Below are positions 53,572 through 63,327 of a stretch of 64,000 bases of DNA, one piece after another. The DNA lies in the NCBI GenBank assembly GCA_947623305.1, contig CANQGQ010000003.1, positions 62,001-126,000 of the forward strand, read 5' to 3'. The translations under genes were made by a program, and so were the position numbers. Below the pieces are notes generated by a model. That model had not been told where the DNA came from. It was given only the letters and a program-made list of their open reading frames with translations, and did not search any database. Each line of letters opens with the position of its first letter. Positions within the stretch are counted from its first letter, which is position 1. Source of the stretch: an uncultured Alistipes sp. (GTDB lineage: Bacteria; Bacteroidota; Bacteroidia; Bacteroidales; Rikenellaceae).

Positions 53572-53595
53572 CATACCATAGGCCACCCCACGTCC

Positions 53596-54705
53596 CTACG
53601 GACGAATATCGCGACAGTTCATTTTAGCCGTGATCGTTCCGTCGTCCAACACGACCAAACCGTTGCGGGCCCGCAACAGGGTCTTCATGGTCGATGCGTC
53701 GATGTTGTAACAATGCACCTCGCCCGTGCCGAAATCGTACCATGTTTCGCCGTCGAGCGGATAGGGAGTCAGACAGACGACCTGCGCCCCCTCGGCGGCC
53801 GCCCGGGCCACCAAGTCGGCCATGCGTCGAATGCACTGCTTCGGCAGCCGGTCGAACGACGTTACGCAAAGCATGTAGAGCCGTCCGGGCGTGGTCAGAA
53901 TCTCCTCCGTAACATCGACCCCGGCGTCGCGCAACGAAAACTCGCTTACCAACGGACGGATCGAAGGTCCGTCGTCGTTCGACAGGCGCGTATCGACCCA
54001 CTCCCATCGCAGCGTGTCCTGCCACTCGGTGTCGTCGAGCGAAAAAGCCCGTTCACGACCCGTCTCGCGGTTGCGATAAATCAGTACGGTTTCCGTCTCG
54101 CCGACCGTTTCGGCCGGCTCCTGCATCGCCTCGCGGATATTCACCCCCACCTTGTAGGGCAGGAAGTCGATGATCGGCAAATGGATATAACAGTAGTACC
54201 CCAAGTACATCGACAAAGCGAAAAAGAGGCATGTGAGCGTGATCTCCTTCGGATTGAAAGCGAACACCCGATCGGGCCGGTAACGCCACCACACCACCAC
54301 AGCCATCGGCAGCAGCGCCAGGTCTTTGAAAAAGGTCTCCCACGGAGAGAGTTTGAGCGCTTCGCCGAAACATCCGCAATCTTCGACCGGCAACACCGTG
54401 GCGCTCAAGAACGTAAGCACCGTGAAGAAAATCATCGAGACCAAAGCGAAGATGGAGATCAACCGGATGCGCACCTTGAAGAGCAGCATGCACCCCATCA
54501 TCAATTCGGCACCGCAGAGCCAGATGGAAAAGACCATGCTGGCCGGCATCAACGCCTCCAACCCGTAAATCGTCAGATATTCATCGACTTTCAGTGCCGT
54601 TCCCCACGGGTCGATCACCTTCGTGAAGCCCGACAGGATGAACGTGCAGGCCAACACGATGCGGCAGACATGGGCCGCAATTTTGAATGCGCGTTTGTTT
54701 CTCAT
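53596..54705 (-). CDS. MauE/DoxX-like membrane protein (BT_3928-type)
   Basis: The 369-residue protein has about five membrane helices in the first half. The MauE/DoxX features are VLACTFILSGFTKVIDP, MPASMVFSIWLCGAELMMG and the cysteine motif VEDCGCFGEALKLSP. The C-terminal half (residues about 190-369) is soluble, with cysteines in CVTSFDRLPKQC and a thioredoxin-like strand order. This suggests a role in periplasmic disulfide or redox chemistry, by inference. Its ATG overlaps the tmk stop by four bases (ATGA). Confidence 0.8.
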   Translation of the reverse strand: MRNKRAFKIAAHVCRIVLACTFILSGFTKVIDPWGTALKVDEYLTIYGLEALMPASMVFSIWLCGAELMMGCMLLFKVRIRLISIFALVSMIFFTVLTFLSATVLPVEDCGCFGEALKLSPWETFFKDLALLPMAVVVWWRYRPDRVFAFNPKEITLTCLFFALSMYLGYYCYIHLPIIDFLPYKVGVNIREAMQEPAETVGETETVLIYRNRETGRERAFSLDDTEWQDTLRWEWVDTRLSNDDGPSIRPLVSEFSLRDAGVDVTEEILTTPGRLYMLCVTSFDRLPKQCIRRMADLVARAAAEGAQVVCLTPYPLDGETWYDFGTGEVHCYNIDASTMKTLLRARNGLVVLDDGTITAKMNCRDIRP

Positions 54706-55388
54706 CGTTTTTCCCTGATCCGTTCCACCTCCGCGCGGATGCGTTCGAAAATCGTCTCCGGAGCGGCTATCGTCCCCTCGGGCGTACCGCAATCCACCAC
54801 CCGCAGCGTCGGATCGGTTTGCGCCGCAGCAAGATAGACCTCGCGCACCCGTTGCTGGAGCGTCAGCGAATCCTCGTGAATGTCGCGTGCGCCATGCAGA
54901 TAGCCGCGGTCGTCGCCCTCGCGCGTTTCGGCGAGTTTGCGTTCCGTGAAAGCGAACGGCACGTCGAGAAAGAGCGAAACATCGGGGCGCGGCAGGCGGT
55001 TGTATCCGAATTCCAAATCGACGATCCAACGGGCCAGCCGATCGCGTTCCGCACCGGCCGTCCGTTTCGCACACTGGTAGCTGACGTTTGAATAGACATA
55101 CCGGTCGAGCACGACGGTCTTTCCTTCGTCGAGCCACCGCCGCAGCTGCGGAGCCGCATCGGCCCGATCGCCGGCATAAATCAACGCCACAAGATAGGGA
55201 TCGACCGTCTCCACGCCGCCGAACTCCCCGCGCAGAAAACGGGCGATCAATTCACCGTAGACCGGCGCATCGAAACGCGGGAAATGGACGTATTCGCTCG
55301 CCCGTCCCTGTTGGGCGAGCCACTCCCGCAACAGACGGATCTGGGTCGATTTTCCCGCGCCGTCCAATCCTTCGAGTACAATCAGCAT
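54702..55388 (-). CDS. tmk: Thymidylate kinase
   Basis: Phosphorylates dTMP to dTDP. The 228-residue protein has the P-loop EGLDGAGKST, the DRYVYSNVSYQ motif (DRY box), and LPRPDVSLFLDVPF with a lid of the LAETREGDDRGYLHG type. It begins one base after the restriction endonuclease stop. It probably belonged to the neighbouring chromosomal gene string before the restriction-modification pair entered. Confidence 0.95.
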   Translation of the reverse strand: MLIVLEGLDGAGKSTQIRLLREWLAQQGRASEYVHFPRFDAPVYGELIARFLRGEFGGVETVDPYLVALIYAGDRADAAPQLRRWLDEGKTVVLDRYVYSNVSYQCAKRTAGAERDRLARWIVDLEFGYNRLPRPDVSLFLDVPFAFTERKLAETREGDDRGYLHGARDIHEDSLTLQQRVREVYLAAAQTDPTLRVVDCGTPEGTIAAPETIFERIRAEVERIREKR

Positions 55389-55389
55389 A

Positions 55390-56214
55390 TTAATTTTTGG
55401 CTAAATTAGGAGCATCCAAAACAATTTCAGATACCTCGTACAATGTGGGAATTATTCGCGGGTTTATTCGGAACTTCGTTCCATGGTTATGCCCCGTCCG
55501 AGCATCGAAATCCACATATATTTCACCGTTTTCAATCGCCGAAACAAATTTTTCCATCAACAGATTTTTCAACATGTAAGCCTTGTAATAGTGAATATAT
55601 TGTTTCCCATTTTCACTCTTCATTTCCGCTATCACGAAAAAACAATTCAATAATTTGCCACGAGCCTTACTGAACAAATCGTCGAAACCCCAATACGGTA
55701 CAATTTCCAACCTTTCCACATCGTCCACCCGCCGTCTGACCGTATCCAACCAACCGTAATCCTGCTGTTTGACCTGCGAAGGATCGAAAACAAGCGAAAC
55801 TTTCCGATCTTTCCGGTCCACCCGAATGGAAAAACCTCGCGTATAACCTTTCGTACTCAACGTCGCACGGAAAGACATTTCATCAAGCGGATACGATTTC
55901 CCAGCATCTTTGTGCGACCATCCGTATTTTTTCAATAAAACGGAAGGTACGATTTTAAAAGCCCGAGGAGAAGGCTCCATATGAAACAGTGTCAGTAACG
56001 ACATGGTGTTATCCCTTTGGGTTTTCAGCTCCCATTCAGCAGCATTCGGAATGGGTAGATTGTTCTCGGGAATCCCCAACAAATCCTCCAATTTATTCCC
56101 TATCGCACCGTCGTTGGTTAATCTCGTTGTGTTTTCTATCCACCCGATCCGTTCAATTTCATGAAGTTTCGAGATGAGTTCCTCTTTACTGATCGGTTTC
56201 AATTCTACATTCAT
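55390..56214 (-). CDS. MvaI/BcnI-family type II restriction endonuclease
   Basis: The 274-residue protein shows GNKLEDLLGIPENNLPIPNA followed by AEWELKTQR, the PD-(D/E)xK pattern (ExK) of the MvaI/BcnI family. KYGWSHKDAGKSYPLDE and VEIVPYWGFDDLFSKARGKL-like blocks follow. Family members cut CCWGG or CCSGG; the exact site here cannot be read from sequence alone. Its ATG overlaps the methyltransferase TGA by four bases. Base composition is clearly lower in GC than in flanking genes, suggesting transfer. Confidence 0.85.
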   Translation of the reverse strand: MNVELKPISKEELISKLHEIERIGWIENTTRLTNDGAIGNKLEDLLGIPENNLPIPNAAEWELKTQRDNTMSLLTLFHMEPSPRAFKIVPSVLLKKYGWSHKDAGKSYPLDEMSFRATLSTKGYTRGFSIRVDRKDRKVSLVFDPSQVKQQDYGWLDTVRRRVDDVERLEIVPYWGFDDLFSKARGKLLNCFFVIAEMKSENGKQYIHYYKAYMLKNLLMEKFVSAIENGEIYVDFDARTGHNHGTKFRINPRIIPTLYEVSEIVLDAPNLAKN

Positions 56215-56981
56215 AGGTCTTCAAATAATCCGGGTTGATGAAATCGGGCCACTTCGCTATTGATTCTATTCCGTTGCAATCTTTTTTCCGCCATTTCGCA
56301 ATATCTCGGCGAAAGTTCGATACCGATATATTTCCGTCCCAGTCCTTCGGCAACCACCGCCGTGGTGCCGCTTCCCATAAAAGGATCCAAAATAATATCC
56401 GCCGTAGTGGAACTCACAATTCTGTCAATCAATGCCACAGGGAAAGGAGCGGGGTGTTCGTTTTTCAATTCTTGCGTAAACTCCCAAATATCTCCAAAAC
56501 GATTCGCTTTGGGGGCCAATTTGAATTGAGGCTTGGCAATCATGTAAATGACTTCGTAAGTCGGAAGAAAATAACCAGCATTGAAATTGATACCACCCTT
56601 GCGTTTCCAAATAATGATCTGTCTCACGGGGAAACCGGATACAATATCTTGCCTATCCTGCAAAAGTCCGTCTTGCACACGCCACTTGTGATTATAAAAA
56701 ATCGCCCCGTCATTTTTAATCACCCGAAACATCTCCGACAAACAAGCACGTTGCCATTCGACATAATCTGCATGAGGCATACAATCATCATAATCCGCAT
56801 ATCCGTCAATCAAAGCCGCATTCGCCCATTTGCCGCCCTTGCCGCATTTCATGCCGTTCCCTGTCGAATTTTTCAGATTATACGGAGGGGACGTAACAAC
56901 CAAATCCACCGATTCGGATGGCAAGCGTTTCATGACCTCCTCGCATCGTCCGCAAATTATTTTATTGATGAACTCCTCCAT
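56211..56981 (-). CDS. Site-specific DNA methyltransferase (N4-cytosine type, beta class)
   Basis: The 256-residue enzyme has the catalytic motif TSPPYNLK (SPPY suggests N4-cytosine methylation) near residue 30, and the SAM-binding DPFMGSGTTAVVAEGLGRKY at the C-terminus. This is the permuted beta-class order. It protects the site cut by the endonuclease encoded just downstream. It starts 14 bases after the sufS stop and is lower in GC than its neighbours. Confidence 0.9.
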   Translation of the reverse strand: MEEFINKIICGRCEEVMKRLPSESVDLVVTSPPYNLKNSTGNGMKCGKGGKWANAALIDGYADYDDCMPHADYVEWQRACLSEMFRVIKNDGAIFYNHKWRVQDGLLQDRQDIVSGFPVRQIIIWKRKGGINFNAGYFLPTYEVIYMIAKPQFKLAPKANRFGDIWEFTQELKNEHPAPFPVALIDRIVSSTTADIILDPFMGSGTTAVVAEGLGRKYIGIELSPRYCEMAEKRLQRNRINSEVARFHQPGLFEDL

Positions 56982-56994
56982 AAAATTTCATCCT

Positions 56995-58212
56995 TTATTT
57001 CAACATTTTCACGGCCCGGGCGATGCCTTCGGCCAACGCATCGACCTCGGCGAGCGTATTGTAGAGCACGAACGAGGCCCGACACATGCCCGTAACGCCG
57101 TAATGGGTCATCACCGGTTCGGCACAATGCTGTCCGGTGCGCACGGCGATGCCCAATTTGTCTAAAATCATCCCTAAATCGTAGGCATTCACCCCCTCGA
57201 CATTGAACGAAACGATGGCGCACTTGTGCGGCGTCGTGCCGTAAATCCGCAGCCCGTCGATGGCCGACAACCGTTCCGTCGCATACTGCAACAACATCTG
57301 TTCATGTTGTTCCACCTCCGCCGGATCGAACCGCTGCACGAACCGCACGGCCTCGCCCAATCCGATGGCCCCGATGAAATTGGCCGTACCCGCCTCGAAT
57401 TTCATCGGCACAGGCGCATAAGTCGTTCGGGCGAAAGAGACGCGATCGACCATGTCGCCTCCGCCAAGGAATGGCGGCATCTGCTCCAACAGCGTCCGTT
57501 TGCCGTACAATACGCCGATGCCGGTCGGGCCGTAGAGCTTATGGCCCGAGAAGGCATAGAAATCGCAGTCCAGCGTCCGAACGTCCGCTCCGCCGTGCAC
57601 CGCGCCCTGACAACCGTCGACCACGACGATTGCTCCCACGGCATGCGCGGCCTCGATAACCGGTCGCAAATCGGGTCGCGTTCCGAGCGTGTTCGACGCC
57701 TGCGTTACGGCCACGACCCGCGTGCGTTCGTCCAAGAGCGACGGTAACAGGTCGATCCGCAAAGCTCCGGCATCGTCGAACGGCAACATCCGCAATTCGG
57801 CGCCCTGCCGTTCGGCCAACATCTGCCACGGCACGAGGTTCGAGTGATGCTCCATTTCGCTGACGACGAGGTTATCGCCGCTGCGGACGAACCGGCCACC
57901 CCAAGCGTATGCCACGGTATTGAGCGAAGCCGTAGCGCCCGACGTGAAGACGATTTCTTCTTTCTCGACGGCCCCGATGAAGTCGGCGATCCGCGCACGG
58001 GCCGCTTCGTAGGCCGTCGTCGCCTCCTCCGAAAGGAAGTGCACGCCGCGATGGATGTTTCCGTTCAGTTCGCGATGCAACCGATCGACCGTTTCAATCA
58101 CCGCCAATGGTTTTTGGGCCGTTGCGCCGCTGTCCAAATAGACGAGCGGACGGCCATAAACCTTCCGCGAAAGAATCGGAAACTCCGCACGTATCTTTTC
58201 GACCTCGAACAT
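56995..58212 (-). CDS. sufS: Cysteine desulfurase SufS
   Basis: PLP enzyme that extracts sulfur from cysteine for Fe-S assembly. The 405-residue protein has MEHHSNLVPWQML, the PLP lysine in FSGHKLYGPTGIGVLYG and the active-site cysteine in VRTGQHCAEPVM. It is the last gene of sufBCDS, 12 bases after sufD. No SufE or SufU activator is seen in the window. Confidence 0.96.
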   Translation of the reverse strand: MFEVEKIRAEFPILSRKVYGRPLVYLDSGATAQKPLAVIETVDRLHRELNGNIHRGVHFLSEEATTAYEAARARIADFIGAVEKEEIVFTSGATASLNTVAYAWGGRFVRSGDNLVVSEMEHHSNLVPWQMLAERQGAELRMLPFDDAGALRIDLLPSLLDERTRVVAVTQASNTLGTRPDLRPVIEAAHAVGAIVVVDGCQGAVHGGADVRTLDCDFYAFSGHKLYGPTGIGVLYGKRTLLEQMPPFLGGGDMVDRVSFARTTYAPVPMKFEAGTANFIGAIGLGEAVRFVQRFDPAEVEQHEQMLLQYATERLSAIDGLRIYGTTPHKCAIVSFNVEGVNAYDLGMILDKLGIAVRTGQHCAEPVMTHYGVTGMCRASFVLYNTLAEVDALAEGIARAVKMLK

Positions 58213-58224
58213 CTTTCCGCAAAC

Positions 58225-59052
58225 TTATAATTCGTTCATCTTTTCGGCCACCGCCTCCATCAGCGTCTCGCAGAGCGGTTCGATTCCGCAATACCGAACC
58301 ACATCGGCCGCGAATCCTTCAAGCTGCAACCTGCGGGCCGCTGCCTCGCTCAAACCGCGTTGACGCATATAGCGGATCGCCTCTTCGTCCATCCGCCCCA
58401 CGGTGGCGCCGTGCGAACACTTCACGTCATCGGCATAAATTTCCAATTGCGGCAGGGTGTCGATCCGCGCCGTATCGCTCAACAACACGTTGCGGCTCTG
58501 TTGCTGCGCATCGGTGCGCTGGGCATCGGGCGCCACGTAGACCAGCCCTTCGAACCGCCCCGTCGCCGTACCGCCGGCAACCCCTTTGACCAAGGATTCG
58601 CTCCGGCAATCGGCTACGTTATGCGCCGTATGCAACCGCACCGAACCGTGTTCGTCGCCGCCGACCAGAAACAGTCCGTGCAACATGCTTTCCGCTTGTC
58701 CGCCATCGAGTTCCGTACGATAAACAGCATCGGCACCGGCCAACTGCAACGTCGTGATGCGGCTTGCGCTATGCGCCGCCTGCTTCAGATTCATTTCGAC
58801 CTTCGCCGGAGCGAAAAACACCTCCGTCAGGGTCAGCCGAGCCTTTTCCTGCAACCGAATCCGCACGTTCACGGGCGTTTCCGCCGCCTCGCGGTGCACG
58901 ATGACCAACCGTACCGCAGCATCGGCCACAACATCGACCTCCAATCCGGCAGGATCGACGGCGACGAACGGTGCCGATTCCTCCCGTTCGATGCGCAACC
59001 GCCCCACCTCGATGCGGCGGAACGACCGGATGCTATCGTCCAATCCGTTCAT
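58225..59052 (-). CDS. sufD: Fe-S assembly protein SufD (short)
   Basis: Part of the SufBC2D scaffold. The 275-residue protein contains the core beta-helix and the C-terminal signature of the SufB/SufD family: IYADDVKCSHGATVGRMDEEAIRYMRQRGL. At 275 residues it is much shorter than typical SufD proteins (over 400), because the N-terminal helical region is reduced. Its ATG overlaps the sufC TGA. The extra codons upstream of that ATG lie inside sufC and are not used. Confidence 0.9.
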   Translation of the reverse strand: MNGLDDSIRSFRRIEVGRLRIEREESAPFVAVDPAGLEVDVVADAAVRLVIVHREAAETPVNVRIRLQEKARLTLTEVFFAPAKVEMNLKQAAHSASRITTLQLAGADAVYRTELDGGQAESMLHGLFLVGGDEHGSVRLHTAHNVADCRSESLVKGVAGGTATGRFEGLVYVAPDAQRTDAQQQSRNVLLSDTARIDTLPQLEIYADDVKCSHGATVGRMDEEAIRYMRQRGLSEAAARRLQLEGFAADVVRYCGIEPLCETLMEAVAEKMNEL

Positions 59053-59804
59053 CGCTCCTCGTATGCGTTGATGAGCCAATCGTAGCCCTCCTTTTCGAGC
59101 CGAAGGGCCAAAGTCTTGTCGCCCGTATGGATGATGCGTCCTTTGTAGAGTACATGCACCACGTCGGGCACGATATAATCCAACAACCGTTGATAATGGG
59201 TGATGACCACGGTCGCATTCTCAGGCGTGTGGAGCTTCGTAACGCCCGTGGCGACGATGCGCAGCGCGTCGATGTCCAACCCCGAATCGGTCTCGTCGAG
59301 AATGGCCAGTTTCGGGTCGAGCATCGCCATCTGGAAGATCTCGTTCTTCTTCTTCTCGCCGCCGGAGAATCCCTCGTTGACGGCCCGCGAGGTGAGTTTC
59401 GACGACAATTCGACAATGGCGCTCTTTTCGCGCATCAGACGCAGGAACTCGGCCGCCGTCAACGGTTCTTCGCCTCGGTATTTGCGTTGTTCGTTGACGG
59501 CCAACTTCATGAAATTGGCCATCGTAACGCCCGGGATTTCGACCGGGTACTGGAATCCGAGAAACAACCCCGCGCGGGCCCGATCCTCGATCGACATCGC
59601 CAGCAAATCCTTACCGAAAAAGGTCGCCGAACCCTCGGTAACGGTGAATTTCTCGTTTCCCGCCAACACCGAAGCCAACGTCGACTTGCCGGAGCCGTTG
59701 GGGCCCATGATGGCATGCACCTCGCCGGCCCGCACTTCGAGGTCGATGCCCCGAAGAATCTCCTTGCCGTCGACCGACGCATGCAGATTTTTAACGCTTA
59801 ACAT
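59049..59804 (-). CDS. sufC: Fe-S assembly ATPase SufC
   Basis: ABC-type ATPase that drives the SufBCD scaffold. The 251-residue protein has Walker A GPNGSGKST, the signature FSGGEKKKNEIFQMAML, Walker B LAILDETDSGLD and the switch H in VVITHYQRLL. It lies 27 bases after sufB and overlaps sufD by four bases. Confidence 0.97.
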   Translation of the reverse strand: MLSVKNLHASVDGKEILRGIDLEVRAGEVHAIMGPNGSGKSTLASVLAGNEKFTVTEGSATFFGKDLLAMSIEDRARAGLFLGFQYPVEIPGVTMANFMKLAVNEQRKYRGEEPLTAAEFLRLMREKSAIVELSSKLTSRAVNEGFSGGEKKKNEIFQMAMLDPKLAILDETDSGLDIDALRIVATGVTKLHTPENATVVITHYQRLLDYIVPDVVHVLYKGRIIHTGDKTLALRLEKEGYDWLINAYEER

Positions 59805-59831
59805 ATAATGGTTACATTTATTTTTCCTATC

Positions 59832-61277
59832 CTATCCGACGCTCCCTTCCAACTGAAGCGCCAACAACTTCTGCGCCTCGACTGCGAACTCCATCGGCAG
59901 CTTGGCCAACACCTCGCGGGCATATCCGTTGACGATCAGCCCCACGGCATCTTCGGTCGACAGACCGCGCTGGTTGCAGTAGAAAAGCTGGTCGTCCGAT
60001 ATTTTGGAGGTCGTCGCCTCGTGTTCGACAATGGCCGATCGGTTGCGTACATCCAGCTCGGGGAACGTATGGGCCCCACACCGATCGCCGATCAGCAACG
60101 AATCGCACTGCGAGAAGTTACGGGCATTTTCGGCCCCTTTCGCCACCCGCACCAATCCGCGATAGGCGTTCTGGCTGTATCCGGCCGAAATGCCCTTCGA
60201 AACGATGCGACTGCGCGTATCCCGACCGATATGAATCATCTTCGTGCCCGTATCGGCCTGCTGCCGGTTGTTGGTCATCGCCACCGAATAGAACTCCCCG
60301 ACCGACCGGTCGCCAGCCAGAATGCAGCTCGGATATTTCCACGTAATGGCCGAACCGGTCTCGACCTGCGTCCACGACAGACGGGCGTTTTCCCGACAGA
60401 TGCCGCGTTTCGTAACGAAATTGTAAACGCCGCCCTTGCCCTCCTTGTCGCCCGGATACCAGTTCTGCACCGTAGAGTATTTTACCTCGGCATCGCGTTC
60501 GACGACGATTTCGACGACAGCGGCATGCAACTGGTTTTCGTCGCGACGCGGTGCCGTGCATCCTTCCAAATAACTGACATAGGCCCCCTCGTCGGCCACG
60601 ATGAGCGTACGTTCGAACTGGCCCGTTCCGGCGGCATTGATGCGGAAATAGGTCGACAATTCCATCGGGCAGCGCACCCCTTTCGGAATGTAACAGAACG
60701 ATCCGTCGGAAAAGACCGCCGCATTGAGTGCCGCGTAGAAGTTGTCCGTATAGGGCACGACACTGCCCAAATACTTCTTCACTAAGTCGGGATGATCGCG
60801 CAACGCCTCCGAAATCGAGCAGAAGATGATGCCCTTTTCGGAAAGGGTCTTTTTGAAAGTGGTTTTCACCGACACGGAATCCATCACGGCATCGACCGCC
60901 ACGCCGGACAAAGCCAACTGCTCCTCCAACGGAATACCCAACCGGTCGAACGTCCGTTTCAATTCGGGGTCGATGTCGTCGATCGACCCGCCTTTTTTCG
61001 GCTGTTTGGGCGCAGCGTAATAGATGATGTCCTGAAAGTCGATTGCAGGAATATCCAAGTGGGCCCACGTCGGAGGGGGCAATGTCAGCCAATGCCGATA
61101 AGCGGCCACTCGACGTTCGGTCATCCAGTCGGGTTCGCCCTTTTTGGCGGAAATCAGACGCACGACCTCCTCCGACAACCCTTTGCCGATAGTTTCGGTT
61201 TCGATGTCGGTCGTGAACCCATATTTATACTCCTGCTCTTGCAGGGTTTCCAACAACTCTTTTTCGTTTTCTGCCAT
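59832..61277 (-). CDS. sufB: Fe-S assembly scaffold SufB
   Basis: Main scaffold on which new Fe-S clusters form. The 481-residue protein starts [20 protein letters not shown]. It shows the conserved [17 protein letters not shown] segment ([16 protein letters not shown]), the QNWYPGD region and the C-terminal [21 protein letters not shown]. The start at 61277 is chosen because the family N-terminus begins there; the open frame extends upstream through the promoter. Confidence 0.97.
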   Translation of the reverse strand: MAENEKELLETLQEQEYKYGFTTDIETETIGKGLSEEVVRLISAKKGEPDWMTERRVAAYRHWLTLPPPTWAHLDIPAIDFQDIIYYAAPKQPKKGGSIDDIDPELKRTFDRLGIPLEEQLALSGVAVDAVMDSVSVKTTFKKTLSEKGIIFCSISEALRDHPDLVKKYLGSVVPYTDNFYAALNAAVFSDGSFCYIPKGVRCPMELSTYFRINAAGTGQFERTLIVADEGAYVSYLEGCTAPRRDENQLHAAVVEIVVERDAEVKYSTVQNWYPGDKEGKGGVYNFVTKRGICRENARLSWTQVETGSAITWKYPSCILAGDRSVGEFYSVAMTNNRQQADTGTKMIHIGRDTRSRIVSKGISAGYSQNAYRGLVRVAKGAENARNFSQCDSLLIGDRCGAHTFPELDVRNRSAIVEHEATTSKISDDQLFYCNQRGLSTEDAVGLIVNGYAREVLAKLPMEFAVEAQKLLALQLEGSVG

Positions 61278-61296
61278 TTCCAGCAAAATAATCGTA

Positions 61297-61304
61297 CAAA
61301 GATA
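61297..61304 (-). promoter_or_regulatory. -7 promoter element of the suf operon (proximal)
   Basis: TATCTTTG on the minus strand, 19 bases before sufB. Confidence 0.55.
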
Positions 61305-61373
61305 TGAAAAGCCGAGAGCAAAAAAGCAAACTTGTTTGCATTTTTTGCCGAGGCGCCGTATCTTCGACGCAGT

Positions 61374-61381
61374 CAAAGATA
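61374..61381 (-). promoter_or_regulatory. Possible second -7 promoter element of the suf operon (distal)
   Basis: Another TATCTTTG on the minus strand, about 100 bases before sufB. It may represent a second start site. Confidence 0.4.
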
Positions 61382-61435
61382 CGAATTTCAATCAATAATT
61401 TCGCCAGATCGGGCTTTTAGCATCCGTACTAATAA

Positions 61436-61468
61436 AAACGGCGAACCCGTCGATGAGTTCGCCGTTTC
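61436..61468 (-). terminator. Terminator of the GH28 gene
   Basis: AAAACGGCGAAC / GTTCGCCGTTT hairpin flanked by an A-run, just after the GH28 stop codon. Confidence 0.75.
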
Positions 61469-61494
61469 GAGTCCGAATGAACGGTTTGCCTTCC

Positions 61495-63186
61495 TTATTT
61501 GCCGATCTTCACGGCCGAAGCAGCCCCCTTCGACAGCTGGGCATTTTCGGGCGTAATCTGTGCCGAAATCACCTGCACGTCGCGATTGCGGCTGCCGGTA
61601 ACGGTCATCGCACACTCCATTCCTTCGGGGCAAGAGAAATTCTCCACCGTCAAATCTTTCACGTTGTTAATCATCAACGCCGGCCCGTTCTCGGGAATCA
61701 CCGTTACGTCGGTCAACCGAACCGCCGTCGATTCGTTGATCTGCGCGCCCGTTTGCGCATAAATGCTGGCGTTGTCGACCGTTACGCGCTCGACATTCAT
61801 CTCGGGCAGGCCGTTGAAATACATCGCACGGCGGGCGCCGCGGCACCAAACGTTACTGATATGAATATCGCGGAACGCAGGTGTCGTCTCGTCGACAGGT
61901 TTCGGCGCCAGATCGGTGGGTTCGGCATTCTCGCCAGCCGCAAAGGCCTCCGAAGCGGATTTGCCGCCATAGAACAAGTCGAACAACAACGCCTCTTGCG
62001 CGATATTGCACATAGCGATGTTGTCGATGTAAATATTCTCTACAACGCCGCCGCGGCCGCGCGTCGATTTGAAACGCAGACCGACATCCGTACCGGAAAA
62101 GATGCAATTCGTTACATTGACATTTTTGACGCCGCCCGACATCTCGCTGCCAACCACGAAACCGCCATGCCCGTGGAACACGATGCAATCGTCGACCAGA
62201 ATGTTCTCGCACGGAATGCCGCGATCCCGACCGGCCTTGTCCTTGCCGCTCTTGATGCAGATGCCATCATCGCCCACATCGAAACTCGAACCGGTTACGA
62301 TAACATTCTTGCACGACTCGATGTCGATTCCGTCGCCGTTCTGCGCATAATCGGGGCAGCGTACCGTAATATCCTTAACGATCAAGTTCGTACACATGGC
62401 AGGATGGATGTTCCAGCAAGGCGAATTCTGGAACGTTACGCCCTCCAGCAGCACATTTTCGCAATGATGGATGGCGACCATCACCGGACGAAGGAAGTCG
62501 CGCATCTTTTCGAAATCCTCCTTGGTCTTGGCCCACGTCGAGACATTCTGATCGGAACCGCTCGTCGCACCGATCTTGAAGCTCTCCGACGGATACCACG
62601 TTTTGCCATTTTCGGAGACGATACCGCCGCGTTTGAGCAGATTGTTCCACTCGCGCTCGGTCAATTTGTCCTTCTTCACGGCACGCCAAGCAGCGCCGTT
62701 GCCGTCGATAACGCCTTTTCCCGTAATGGCGACATCCTTCGCACCGATTGCCGACAGCGGCGACTGGCAACGCCATGTATTCAACCCTTCGAACGTGATT
62801 TGCGTCAACGGATAGAGCGATTTATCGTCGCTGAATAAGATCAGCGCGCTCTGTTCGAGATGCAGTTCGATGTGGTCTTTCAGCACGATCGGGCCCGTGT
62901 ACCACACGCCGGCCGGCACGATGACACGACCGCCACCCTTTTCGACGAGTGCGTCGATTGCTTCGGCGAATGCCTGGGTGCAAAGCGTATAGCCATCGGG
63001 CACCGCACCGTAATCCGTGATGCAGACACTGTGATCGGGAATGGCCGGACGAGGCACGACTGGCATGTCGAAAGGAAGATTTTTCGACGCCACGACGTCG
63101 GAAGCATCCGTTGTCTTACAACAGCAGGCAGACAACGCAAGGGTGGCAGAAGCGGCCAACCCAATAGAAATAAATTTCAGATTCAT
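61495..63186 (-). CDS. GH28 family glycoside hydrolase (polygalacturonase-like) lipoprotein
   Basis: Probably hydrolyses galacturonosyl linkages in pectin-type glycans. The 563-residue protein has a signal with lipobox (LALSACC) and a right-handed beta-helix. GH28 catalytic residues are in the usual order: NGDGID, GDDGICIKSG, GHGGFVVGS and RFKSTRGRGG. The loop after GDD varies between endo- and exo-enzymes, so the exact action is uncertain. It lies next to a SusD-like gene, so it is likely part of a pectin-directed utilisation locus that continues past the window edge. Confidence 0.92.
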   Translation of the reverse strand: MNLKFISIGLAASATLALSACCCKTTDASDVVASKNLPFDMPVVPRPAIPDHSVCITDYGAVPDGYTLCTQAFAEAIDALVEKGGGRVIVPAGVWYTGPIVLKDHIELHLEQSALILFSDDKSLYPLTQITFEGLNTWRCQSPLSAIGAKDVAITGKGVIDGNGAAWRAVKKDKLTEREWNNLLKRGGIVSENGKTWYPSESFKIGATSGSDQNVSTWAKTKEDFEKMRDFLRPVMVAIHHCENVLLEGVTFQNSPCWNIHPAMCTNLIVKDITVRCPDYAQNGDGIDIESCKNVIVTGSSFDVGDDGICIKSGKDKAGRDRGIPCENILVDDCIVFHGHGGFVVGSEMSGGVKNVNVTNCIFSGTDVGLRFKSTRGRGGVVENIYIDNIAMCNIAQEALLFDLFYGGKSASEAFAAGENAEPTDLAPKPVDETTPAFRDIHISNVWCRGARRAMYFNGLPEMNVERVTVDNASIYAQTGAQINESTAVRLTDVTVIPENGPALMINNVKDLTVENFSCPEGMECAMTVTGSRNRDVQVISAQITPENAQLSKGAASAVKIGK

Positions 63187-63220
63187 GGTCAGTTAGGATG
63201 ATTCAACTTGTTATGTAATA

Positions 63221-63228
63221 CAAATATA
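63221..63228 (-). promoter_or_regulatory. -7 promoter element of the GH28 gene
   Basis: TATATTTG on the minus strand, 34 bases before the start. Confidence 0.5.
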
Positions 63229-63232
63229 AAAA

Positions 63233-63266
63233 AAAGAGCGGAAACGACCAAGCGTTTCCGTTCTTT
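63233..63266 (-). terminator. Terminator of the SusD-like gene
   Basis: AAAGAGCGGAAACG / CGTTTCCGTTCTTT hairpin. The remaining bases to 63327 hold nothing recognisable. Confidence 0.75.
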
Positions 63267-63327
63267 CCTGTTCAAGGATTTTCAGACAGCGACTCTATTG
63301 TAAAGCACCTGTCCGGAGAGGGGTCAA

